From contig OZ026845.1 of assembly GCA_964023205.1 (NCBI GenBank), forward strand, positions 7,760,001 through 7,824,000: a DNA stretch of 64,000 nucleotides, in the 5' to 3' direction. Source of the DNA: Lutraria lutraria (Eukaryota; Mollusca; Bivalvia; Venerida; Mactridae). Below are positions 1 to 9,925 of this stretch, in pieces. A program made the translations under genes and the position numbers. A model generated the notes under the pieces. It saw nothing but the letters and a program-made list of their open reading frames with translations. It searched no databases and had not been told where the DNA came from. Numbering within the stretch: position 1 is the stretch's first letter; each line of letters begins with the position of its first letter.

Positions 1-625
1 ACCTTAATACCAAGCAACAACAAATTCTAACCGACCGCTCAAAAAATGGTATTTTATTGCGATAAATACTGCACCACTTTATCGACTTTACCTTATCAGC
101 GTTAAAAATCTCTAACGTAATGTGCATTGTATTGGTACGATATGATACTATTAATTCATTAATGACAAAAAAATGTTATAAAATCTCTTACTAAACAACA
201 AACCTTGGCGTGGTTTCAATAATTGAACCGTAAACATATTAAGCGATTTCGATTGGCTATCAATATTGAATGGGGTGCGTCAAATACGTTGATTTCATGA
301 GACGATAATGATCAGACATTTTAATTGTTAATTGCTCAGCTTAAAAAAGCTGTCATTTTCGAATTAACATTGCTGTCTTATTTGATGACGGATTTCAAAG
401 CGATTTTCGGTATTTTGTAGCGGAAATGTGCCTCGGAATTTTGATACTTGTTTTCATTTTTTATCTATGGAGTATTACGGTATAAACAGCGGGGTTCTGG
501 GTACGGAATATCTTTAAAGTCAAATATCTAACAAACAGAGTACTTTATCAAAAAACTGAGGCACGTTTCCCAGCTTTATACATGTATAGTCATTTTAAGG
601 CTACTTGATGTAATATATTCCTATA

Positions 626-649
626 TGGGCATAAATCAAAATAATGAAG
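626..649 (+). repeat. Left terminal inverted repeat of the 2.82-kb element
   Basis: Perfect reverse complement of 3425-3448. The match runs two bases further on each side because the flanks are both TA-rich (TATA). Confidence 0.9.
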
Positions 650-1171
650 ACAAAGCGTGACATGGGGGGTCAAATTTAGAATGATACTTGTGTTCAAAAT
701 ATTGCTAAAAGTAGCTTGGAAATATATTATATTGTGAAAAATTGACAATGGCTAAAGTATAGGATTAAAGTCTTCTTCAAATTTACAACATTTTAATCAA
801 ATAAATATTATATTTTCAATAGCAAGCCTTAAAATTCAAACAATCTTATGGATTAAACTATGGAAAGAATAACGCATTTTTGTGATTTTTTCAGCAAACT
901 TTCATGAAAACAACTTTTTAATGCAAAAGAAATATACATACAACCATAAATTTCCAAAAAAATAAATATTTTTGGCATTTTGAACTTTAATTTTTTTAAA
1001 TACGCTTCAAAAAGTGTTTATGTAACATTTACTGCTGCAGACACAAATTAGCTAATACAATTTTATCAATTTTCGGGTATATTCAAAGATACATGTGAAT
1101 TTTCACTTAATTGGTACTATTCTTGGGTAACTAAACAATGCCCCCAAAACTAGTATGTATCTTCTGTCACC

Positions 1172-3269
1172 GTTACACTCGGGACAGATATTCTTTGTGT
1201 ATGGTCTTATGATAATGACAGTATTATTAATCTATTGTTATACAATTTGTTTCATTGTAATACAATTAATTTGTTCTATTATTTTCTTATAAAACACAAA
1301 CAGATAATCTATTTGATAATGTTTTAGCTTTAAATGGTGAAATCAACAACACCAGGGGACGTTCTAAAACTGTAACGTAAATATACAAAACTGTTATGAT
1401 AAGCCTTAAAGGAGTATCATAAAATTGATTTATAACAACATTAGTCAAATGTTTTTTGCAATTCATTAAATAAGAATTTTTTTTTAACAAATCAAACCTA
1501 TTGCCAATTTGGTAAGTCAAATGCGTTACTGAACATGAATTATTAATTTATATATATACATACAGACTAAGTAAAGGTTACACTCCGTACAAATTTGTTT
1601 AGTCTTTTAGCATGCAAATAATTATGAAAGTGCTATGATCATTGCGTTGCAATTTATTCTACGTTTTTTAAGATAATAAAAAGATACACAAACATCTGTA
1701 CTGTTTGATATTTTGTTGGTTGAAAATGCTGTTGTAGGAGGGAGGGGAGGAATTAGAAAACATTTAAAACTGTAGATTTGTCAAGTTGTAACGATTAATA
1801 TTGCGTTATCATATATTTACTTTTGCCACTAATCAAATTAAAGAAATGATTTCTTAACAAAGTCAAACTATTTCAAACTATGTTGAACAAATATTTTAAA
1901 CATTAATTAAGTCATATAAACAGACATATAGAAAATACACTCGGGACAAACTTCTAAAGCGTATGGCCACAATTTCTTCTTTGTTTATTTTAAGTAAAAC
2001 AATACTTAAATTGAAATGTTTTGAACTTGAACTTTGTACTTGCAATGTAAGTCAAGGAAGATTTCAATTACGCGTCACTGAAATTAGATTTCAAAATTTT
2101 GAAAAATAACCGAGTTATGAGAAAAGTCTACATACTTAAAGGACAACCCTCGTATATTCTAGAAAATGTTTAATAATAAAACATAAATTTCAAGTCTTTC
2201 TACTCGGAGTGTGCTTCTTCTCAGTCCTCTATAAATGGGAGTTTTACCACTAATTTAGGCATTTTGTAACTTCATGACCCTGCAGTGTTAGTATTTTGTT
2301 ACCGGTATAGTTCCTGTAAAAGCAAAGAAAATGTGTTTGTGTCCCGAGTGTAACATTTTCAATTGTTATATATAAATAATATAACATGTAAAATATGTTC
2401 AGAAATCATGAAATAAATCGATAAAGTCTATACTGTTTTCATCTGAGAATGTTTCTTCATCAAAATAAAAGGTAAATTACTTTTTATCTTCAGTATACTG
2501 AAAAAATCTACTTGGTATATATATCTGAATATAACTGTTTTTATAACAACTTTCAAACTTTTTAAACATGCTCCATTTCACTGTTTCAGACTTTAAGTAT
2601 TTATTCACGTCAGTTATTTGATATAAATGTGGAAAACAATTAACATGGACTACTGTTCTATAAGTTACATATCAAAATTAAGATGATGAATATATAGCGT
2701 TACACTCGGGACAACACTTAAAACCATGTAGACAAAAAATGAATTGCACTACATGAATTTGTTTTAGTTTTGTGAGTTTCTGGGTACGTTTCTGTTTGAG
2801 AAATAGAGAAAAAACATATCAAATCAAAGAATGATAAAAAAATTCTTATCTAAATGCAAAATGTTACACTCGGGACATTTCCAATCAGCTTTATTCAAGA
2901 TGGTATAACTTAAAAAACTAATGATTCTTTTGATTATTTCTTTTTTTTAAAAAAACATGGACACATATGCCTATCAATATGTTAAACTGCATGTTCTTTT
3001 CAAGCATCGGTTTACTTGCAGCAATATCATCAATTTGAATTTCCATTTTTTCCTTGAGCAAAATATTTTACATGTGCACTTGAAAGGTGATTCTAAATAA
3101 TACTTATAATTGAAATATTTGAACAAAATGCATTAAATTTTAAATATAACACATGTACAATGAATTTAATAACAATCATTGATTACTTTCCCAAAAACTG
3201 AACAAAATATAAAAGATTGAAAAATGTGTAAAGAAAAAATGTCACGCTAAAAGTGTTACACTCGGGACA
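1172..3269. repeat. Seven dispersed copies of the motif TTACACTCGGGACA
   Basis: Near-identical copies occur on the plus strand at 1172-1186, 1935-1950, 2698-2713, 2862-2877 and 3254-3269. One is reversed at about 2339-2355 (GTCCCGAGTGTAAC), and a variant (TTACACTCCGTACA) lies at 1578-1592. All lie inside the 2.82-kb element and are 130-500 bp apart. The sequence between them is not repeated, so this is not an ordinary tandem repeat. Internal or subterminal short repeats are typical of transposase binding sites in some DNA transposons; that role is inferred here. Confidence 0.85.
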
Positions 3270-3424
3270 TTTTTCGCCTGTTTTTTTAATGTAACTTTTG
3301 AACGAGAAACACAATCAAGCTGAAATTTTGCATCAGTTTTAACAACATCAAGACGCACCATCAGAACATTAAATTACATTCCTGTGTTGTGTGGTATTCT
3401 TTAAATCTTGAAAAGAAAAATTGG

Positions 3425-3448
3425 CTTCATTATTTTGATTTATGCCCA
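3425..3448 (-). repeat. Right terminal inverted repeat of the 2.82-kb element
   Basis: Perfect reverse complement of 626-649. It is followed by TA (3449-3450), which is the target duplication, and then by the remainder of repeat D. Confidence 0.9.
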
Positions 3449-3860
3449 TATACAGAGTAGTTATCGTTATACAAAAAATTGTAAATTACGTGCGATATCG
3501 GTTTATAGGAGACCAATGAAATGTAATATTTGTTTAAAATCACTTGCAGTGCACTTTATACAGTGGGTTTATTGTAGTACTGTATATAATTATGATTTAG
3601 TTTTTAAATCTATAAATTGGTGAAACTTGATTTGACCTGACATCCACGCGTGATACCTTAACGGACGCCTCACAAGTGCGGTATTAGTGACTATTTCTGA
3701 AAGAACGGAGTCATTGTCTTCTTTCTCAAGCTAACGATGGTTTCAAAAATACGGACAAATACAAAAGTGCACGTTTACGCTATAGGTGACCCCATTATTA
3801 TGGACACATGTTTTATCAGGTCGAAGTACTGGTTAGAAGACCGTCAACGAAATCTGGATG

Positions 3861-3900
3861 AACCGGCCGCCGTATATACTATCTTTGAAAAAGAAGTTAG
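3861..3900 (+). mobile_element. SINE-like tail fragment (GGCCGCCGTATATAC) in B0
   Basis: Shares AACCGGCCGCCGTATATACT with the tails at 22161, 34449, 45728 and 59719. The downstream GTCGTTGAAAAA part is shortened here. It resembles an abundant mollusc repeat tail that I recall but could not search. Confidence 0.45.
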
Positions 3901-3925
3901 ACTCACTGTACGTAATCGAAGTTAA

Positions 3926-4718
3926 GGTATTAGATGTATAATGCATTACCTCCATTTTGAAGAGTACTCAAGTTCATGATTTTTACGTACAATTGACACA
4001 TTCCTTGAAGGTCATGGATTCAAACCCCAATAGGACCATAGTTTTTCTTCTTTTTTTAGTTTTTAGGTAATGTTTTGGGCTTAGAACATGAATTAAGACA
4101 GTAATATGAAGGAAACTATTTATTCCAAAATATTTTGTTTAGATTACAGGAATTTATACATCGTTAATTAACGAAAATCAAGTAACCATGGATTTCTGAC
4201 ACTCATCTTTTCAAAACCAGATGGTGAAACATTTTAAAATTTGCTATAGACATTATACACACATACTAGTTAATTTTGAGAAAATTTCAGGCGTTGTTCC
4301 GCTTTGGTTTTTATCTTAGTGATACATATCAATTTGTTACTTTTTGGTAATAAGCAAAAATCTTCACTGAATCTTAAAGGGGCGGGGTTTTATTTTTCAT
4401 TTTTTCTGTAACATAGTTGTTCCAAACATCATATTTATACTTTGGATTGACTACATATTGGTTTCCCTTAGCATTATACACATTTATGCATTTATGGTGT
4501 CATCTGTTATAGAGGTAGATCAATTTTCGTACAGTAATCTTTATTAGATTTTAAGGTCCTATTTTATGTTGGGGGTAGAGGAACAAAAATGGTCATAACT
4601 CCCTTAACTGATGGTGAAAGTTTTTAAAACTTCACCTGTGAGTGTCTTAATGGACATACAAAAGAATGACAATATTCAGAATGCAATCTTCAACACTTCA
4701 TATTATACATCAAATACC
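3926..4718. mobile_element. 793-bp TTAA-flanked non-autonomous DNA transposon
   Basis: B0 carries this insertion, while B1-B3 have an empty site (for example 34509-34516, GAAGTTAATTGG). The occupied site reads GAAG TTAA, element, TTAA TTGG, with TTAA at 3922-3925 and 4719-4722. The ends are inverted repeats of 17 bases with one mismatch: GGTATTAGATGTATAAT at the left and GGTATTTGATGTATAAT at the right on the opposite strand. A TTAA duplication is characteristic of piggyBac and also of Sola3 elements. There is no transposase frame inside. Family is unresolved. Confidence 0.85.
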
Positions 4719-4721
4719 TTA

Positions 4722-4937
4722 ATTGGCATACGTGTTTGCAACAATAAATCCAAATTGTAATGGAGACAACTTATAATTATATTAATTGACAAAAAGTTGT
4801 TGCATAATATATGGAATCATCCCTTACCAGTGATGCATAGATATCGCAAACCGTTCATAAAAATGTATAATCCAGTTAAAGTGATAGATGCAGATTTCCT
4901 CAAATGTTTTGTTCCTGTCACGCACATTAAGTCATAA
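4722..4937 (+). other. Conserved open stretch in B, unrecognised
   Basis: The homologous stretch in B1, B2 and B3 (22245-22439, 34515-34718, 45802-46005) encodes a similar peptide ending FVPVTHIKS and a stop. In B0 the frame is broken upstream. No family is recognised. Open frames occur on both strands at this spot, and nucleotide similarity between copies alone may explain the conservation. Confidence 0.15.
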
Positions 4938-7900
4938 TTGTTATGTTTTGACAAAATGTCACAAACTTCTCAGACTGATTATAAAACGAAGTTGGCAAGA
5001 AAATCATTTTTGCAGCAAGTACATATTTTGTAATATTGATTATTACTGCATACTGCAGCTATATATATTTGTGAATGTCAACTATCATTAAGTGAAGAGA
5101 ATACCGTAACGAACAATCGTGTCGCACCAGCGGTTTATTACCATTTTGCATATTGCAACATGCCCCATCAAAGTGATTGCAACTAAACATTTGAATAGTT
5201 CAATTATATAACTTGTACATAATTCATGAGCATGGCAGGCTTCATTGTGCGTTTTTATAACATACACGGTATTATGCACTTTCAAGTTAGTTTCTGACTG
5301 AGATAACCTCCCCTGGTAGGGTAGATTTTATCACACACACCCCACCCCTGTTCCGAAAATATCCCATGAGGTAAAGGCATTCAAATTATTACCAGTGAAA
5401 TGGTGATTTAATAAGTCCTTTTATTTCTTTTCAATTACCCCTTTTCCTTGAACCAACTAAAAACGTATTTTTGTGGCTACGGCCAAGGGAGATAATTCAT
5501 CGTTTGGAGCTAAGCATATTCTCATTCGTGAGAATAACAATGCTGTCTGTACTCTTACATGAACTGCAGATTTTAGGATAGGCAAATATAAACCTTGTCT
5601 GTAATATACATTTAATTAGTACGTCAAAATCATAATGTTCGGTTTTGAAGAAAAAACACATTATCTCTATATTCAGACTAAATTCAGTGTCAAATCAATC
5701 GGCCTAGGGGAACGTCAAAGGTTTGATTTTAAACCGAGCAGGTTAGCGACAAGTTTCACAAAAATACGAATTTTAAACCCAACACATACTTACTAAAGAA
5801 ATAATTATAAAACTCATTCGCGATCTAAATTTCTCTTCAATGTATCGTGTCAGGTACAAAACAAGATGATAAACACGTGGCTAGTTGGTGTCTAGAAAGC
5901 TTGTTGGCGTATAATTGATTGACGAAGACATTCATAGCTCATAGAATGTATTTTAACATGTTTATAATGCAGTGATGGCCATTGTATTTCATCATTATGT
6001 TATTTATTGTTGTACACCTATGAATGATAATGGAAAGCCTAATTAGACACGTTTATCAAACAGTTAAAACATTTTCTAGTTATATTCGTCGACAAGGTAT
6101 AAAAGAACTGAAGTAATATATTTGCATACAATTGAAACTATGTCCGCTTCAGAAAATTGAATAGGAGTAGTGAGCAGGAGAAGTGAAAATTGAAACCTAA
6201 ATCTTACACGGAACGCAAGAGACTATGGAAGCACAAGATTGATGTTTCTGGAGCATAAACATCTTTATCAATTTGAAAACTTCCAGTCGATATCGGTCCG
6301 ATATGGTCATGTTTGCTGGGATAATATTGTAATTATTATAATATAATATCATAATATAATACGAAAAAAAAATAGTATACTAATATTATTTTTAAGTTGT
6401 ATATTACTATGGCAGAGAAGATGCCTCACTATCAATCTGATTATGATTTTAAAATATTCTGAAGTAAACATAAAAAAAACATCCCAAACATAAATGTTCG
6501 TTTCAATGTGGATAAGCCGCGACGTGAGGTTTGTAGTAAATATTCCCTGGATATAATATATTTGAATTGTCTACCTTGACCACTTTTGTTACTACTAAAT
6601 TCAGATAACAAGATAACGTATCTTTGTGTTAGCGCTTATATTGAGCTCCTGGAACACAGAGTCCAACCCGTGGTTTGATAGGAGTCGTTTATAATGTAGT
6701 TGTTTATTTGCATTTTCATTTTTAATTAACTATTACCAAGCAACAGCTGTCATAAGACTACTTGAGGTGTATGTTAGTTATTATCTAATTATTTTCTGAA
6801 TTCAGCAATTTCAATATCTCAGTTGGTAGCTTCAGCAAGTGAAGGCAAATTTGCTTGTTTGATAATGAAAATACTATTTCTGTAAGTTGCATTCCTTGAG
6901 GGGTACTTGGGTGAAAGATAAAAACAACATCAAGATATCAAGATGGAATGAAACAATCATTGTTTTCTGTTTTCTATTTCAACCACGCGTTCTATAACGC
7001 GCTGTTTGAATAAGTCATATCTAATCTAGTAAAGGGACTGAACTCATGGTTGGCAATAGGAAACTACATTTATGAGAAAACGCTTTGAAATATTACTCTT
7101 ATTTTGCATATAAAATAACCATGGGTTTAAATTATAAAGATGTATTAGAAATAAATTCAAATAAATGTTATAAACTATGTATACTTATCCGGCGTGACTT
7201 AGACACCATGTCCTCTTATATCTGAAGATGTTAGTAAATACTAGTTTAGATAAATACTTCGCACTTCTAAAAGTAGAATTCATTTTGTATTAAAATTCTT
7301 ATAAATAGAATGAATTTCAATCTCTTGAAAGATAATTATATATATCGATAGTCTATTCACAAAAAGGGTAATAAATTATAGCTTACAGTGTTGTCCCCAT
7401 ATTATCTCATGTCTGTGTTTCTATATAATATTCGAAACCTCACCCGCAATAAAATAGCTGTAAGATGCTCCTTCCATAGCGGTGTATGCATTTATTTCCT
7501 ACTATAATATGATTTATGAGTGCTTTCAGTCAATGGTAATTGTACATTTCAAAAAGAAATTTAGTGATTACCAGAATTATTCGGTAATGGTGAAAAGATT
7601 TAGAGGTCTATTATATTACAATCTCAGTAATTACCTAATAGCGTATCGTAACAAGGTTATATTCCTTGTGTCTCAAATACCTCGACATGATATGAAATGA
7701 CAAATGTAGTTACAAAAATCTCTCATTACAAAGTTCAGCCTTCATGTCATGCCATAAAACGTGCAAAATATTGAATGATTTATTATGAGATGACGATATG
7801 CATTTATTCTAGTCAGAAGCAATCAGATTGAAACCTGCCATTAATTTGTTTACGAAGAGTATTTCAATGTTAATGGTATGTGGTTCAACATGGATTCTTA

Positions 7901-8051
7901 CATAAAATCTCGAAGCCAACTCATGATACCAATACTTATTCTTCCATAATATACTTTCAAAAGAATATCAGTTCAAAAATTATGTATACGAGCAGATATG
8001 ATAAGCACGAATTGCACGTGCATTGCACTTCGTGTATATTCGGATTGTAAA

Positions 8052-8768
8052 ATGATGCTTTCTTATATTGAAAACGCCCGACGTATGTGTGCTGTAGACC
8101 AGTCGCAGGGTTGGGTCACTGAAGTACAAATTGCAAGAGTTTTGGTGTTGATGAACAAACCATGTTTCGTCTAAGAAACCGGGAAGTCAACGACCGTCTA
8201 TGTATGGGTCGCCCACATGAAACTACACGTCAGCAGCTTTAATTCATCTACAAAGACGTTTTGAAGTTCCTGTTCATACTGCTAGAAGCATACGACTCGT
8301 CCTTATGTGAGTGCACGTGCGATTCGACGTCGTCTATGTATTAGTTATAGATTATGTAAAAACGTACTTGGGTTTTCTTGACTAACGTAATCTCAGATTC
8401 AATAAGACGTGGCATAACAGCGCTTTGCTGATAAATTTACGTTCTGTTGTTGTTATTTTTATGCGGTGGAGTCCTGGACTACAAGATACCGCGCGTACCC
8501 TTACAGCAAGGTTGACCAAAAGTTCCTTGCGCAAAACAGCATTGAGATAATTAGTCCACGGCATGCAATGAGCTTAGACTTGAATCCGATAGAACACATC
8601 TGGGCAGATCTGAAGCTTTAAGTTTTCCAAAATGTAGCTGGCTGGCGGAATTTCCTCTCGGCGTGAATGGGCTGCTTTTGATCAGCGGTTCTTTCAGACA
8701 CTTGCTAAATAAACGAGAAGAAGATGCACAACTGTTTTAACACAAATGATGGACATACCCGTTATTAA
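8052..8768 (+). pseudogene. Tc1-like transposase relic in A1
   Basis: Three frames must be combined to see the Tc1-like protein. The N-terminal helix-turn-helix region is readable around 8130-8230 (DEQTMFRLRNREVNDR, then MGRPHE). A second paired-domain-like part follows (LIHLQRRFEVPVH, ARAIRRRLC, to about 8345). After a large internal deletion there is the C-terminal catalytic block at 8544-8621, whose SLDLNPIEHIWADLK matches the conserved Tc1 element around the final DDE glutamate, and a terminal GHTRY before the stop at 8766-8768. The first catalytic aspartate region is missing. Frameshifts, stops and two small deletions relative to A3 make it non-functional. The transposon's own inverted ends were not found. 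Confidence 0.85.
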
Positions 8769-8997
8769 CTGTAGCAAAGGTTACACTCCGGTGGACTTGA
8801 TTTTGAAGTGTAAAACTGATTTCGATGGTGGTGTTAGCAAATGATGCATAATGGTTGTTCATAATGAATACATTTGGACATAAAACAAAAATACAGGTTA
8901 ATGGCAATCGTCGTTTTATTTTATCAATTTTAAGTGAACCGTGCAGAACGTTTGGCCTTAAGTATACGTTCACTTCCGGACATTATTTTTTGTGTAG

Positions 8998-9420
8998 CAG
9001 ATGTCTGCGGTTGATAATATAATACGTTCTATGAGAAAGGAGCTAAGACAAATAGGTGGATGCTGCCGAACTATCGCGGTCTTATTTTCGAAAAAGTGGT
9101 AGAACGCTAGGACCCACGGTGATTTACACAAATACTATCATCCTTTCTAAGTTCTTTGTCCTCGAGTAATCTAAACTTTACCTCAATCTATATATAAGAC
9201 AGCTTTCAAGAATAGAATATAAGCGAGAACTATATAATTGGTACATTATAGTGCTTGTTTAGAAATGATCAAATACTTTTATTGTAATGAAACTCTGATC
9301 CGCTGAATGCTTCTAAGTAATTTATCCCGATTAGATACGCCACTCTCGAATTAATTAGAAAAAATGAAGTTTCATATAGGGAACATTTTCGAGTTAAGCA
9401 CGTTGTTAAAGTTGGGAGGA
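8998..9420. repeat. Inverted arm shared with B (A1)
   Basis: This stretch matches the reverse complement of about 18085-18463 in B1 and the equivalents in B2 and B3. Markers are CAGATGTCTGCGGTT at one end and AGCACGTTGTTAAAGTT at the other. Divergence is clearly higher than between B copies, so the two arms are old relative to the array. Confidence 0.75.
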
Positions 9421-9682
9421 CCAGGTATGATAATGCAGTGTATTGACAGAATCGCGATATATCAAGAATAGTGTTTGAACTAAATACTCATGGGGATTGT
9501 TTAAGTTGAAAGTGTTCATTGTTTGAAAGATAGTGCACTGAGTAAACATGGGATTTCTATTCGAAGTGGTAAATAAAACGAGACCATAATTCACAATACA
9601 CTGCCAAACCATAATAAACAGGACAAAAATGTTTTTAAAAAGGACTGAATATTGAACTTTTTACATGCTTTAAGATAACGTT

Positions 9683-9700
9683 GGGGGGGGGGGGGGGGGG
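9683..9700 (+). repeat. 18-base G homopolymer in A1
   Basis: A1' has 17 G at the same place. A2 has an interrupted version, and A3 has lost about 110 bp beginning in this tract. The run can form a G-quadruplex and is length-unstable. Confidence 0.9.
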
Positions 9701-9790
9701 CTCCTCCGTCGAGTGATTATGGTATCTGACAAGTAATCTCTCAAACCTCATCTTTGTAATTTTGAAACATATCCGGGATCGAATTCATAT

Positions 9791-9925
9791 GTGAGAAAGC
9801 TGTCCAGCTTAGCTAATGGAAACTTTTTTGGTTCTGTCCATTCGGTGTACGTCTGAAGTATTTCTTCACGTTGAAGTTGGAAAAGTCACCAAGTGACCTT
9901 GGCTGTTGGTGCGTCGTTAAACCCT
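9791..9925 (+). mobile_element. Degenerate SINE relic in A1
   Basis: Starts GTGAGAAAGCTGTCCAGCTT and ends GGTGCGTCGTTAAACCC. The order and wording of these parts match the copy at 63068-63162, and the tail matches the SINE relics in B (21344, 33623, 44937). From memory this resembles an abundant bivalve SINE whose tail reads GGTGCGACGTTAAACCC. A short frame on the opposite strand is an artefact of the repeat. Confidence 0.6.

Larger units (their letters stand above)
626..3448. mobile_element. 2.82-kb non-autonomous DNA transposon, TA target duplication, 24-bp TIRs
   Basis: The ends are perfect 24-bp inverted repeats (626-649 and 3425-3448), beginning TGGGCATAAATC at the left. TA flanks each end. 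The empty site is visible in the paralogue at 52205-52216 and also in the B segments: read in the same orientation it is CCTATATACAGAG, while the occupied site reads CCTATA, element, TATACAGAG. That leaves a 2-bp TA duplication. TA duplication fits the Tc1/mariner superfamily among others. The interior is AT-rich with no transposase-like open frame and has seven copies of a TTACACTCGGGACA motif. Superfamily assignment is inference; the insertion itself is directly visible. Confidence 0.85.
1..3661 (-). repeat. Dispersed repeat D, inverted copy, split by a transposon
   Basis: Positions 8-625 and 3449-3657 together are the reverse complement of one continuous stretch found in direct orientation at about 19570-20326, 31901-32650, 43159-43906 and 52016-52772. 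The split is caused by the element at 626-3448. TTAA lies at both outer edges (4-7 and 3658-3661), and B-segment homology resumes directly after the right TTAA. D therefore looks like a TTAA-targeted insertion into B, although I see no convincing terminal inverted repeat for it. Open frames inside are not conserved between copies, so it is treated as non-coding. Confidence 0.75.
3658..6545 (+). repeat. Partial B segment (B0)
   Basis: Collinear with the right part of B1 (from about 21923 to 23967), B2 and B3, with small indels. The left part of B is missing and inverted repeat D abuts at a TTAA. A 793-bp TTAA-flanked insertion interrupts it. At 5308-5350 it keeps an interrupted C-rich tract where B1-B3 carry long C homopolymers. 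The end runs without a break into A1, as B1 runs into A2. Confidence 0.85.

Noticed and set aside
1172..3269. CRISPR-like array or regular tandem repeat
   Set aside because: The motif copies are short, irregularly spaced (about 130-500 bp) and in both orientations, and the DNA is eukaryotic in character.
3408..3623. 71-codon frame similar to a minus-strand frame at 52079-52288
   Set aside because: These are two copies of repeat D in opposite orientation. Direct copies in B1-B3 do not keep the frame.
7482..7700. 72-codon frame repeated in A1, A1', A2 and A4 with nearly the same protein
   Set aside because: Copies are recent, so similarity is expected. The frame is broken by small indels in A3 (near 36740) and in the older paralogue at 51490-51540, and no domain is visible.
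8011..8032. Palindrome TGCACGTGCA as a bHLH-type (E-box) regulatory site
   Set aside because: It lies at the presumed edge of the Tc1-like relic in all A copies. A six-base CACGTG core is expected by chance in a window of this size.
8737..8973. 78-codon minus-strand frame kept in four A copies
   Set aside because: It runs antisense across the end of the Tc1-like relic and its flank. Conservation follows from segment duplication.
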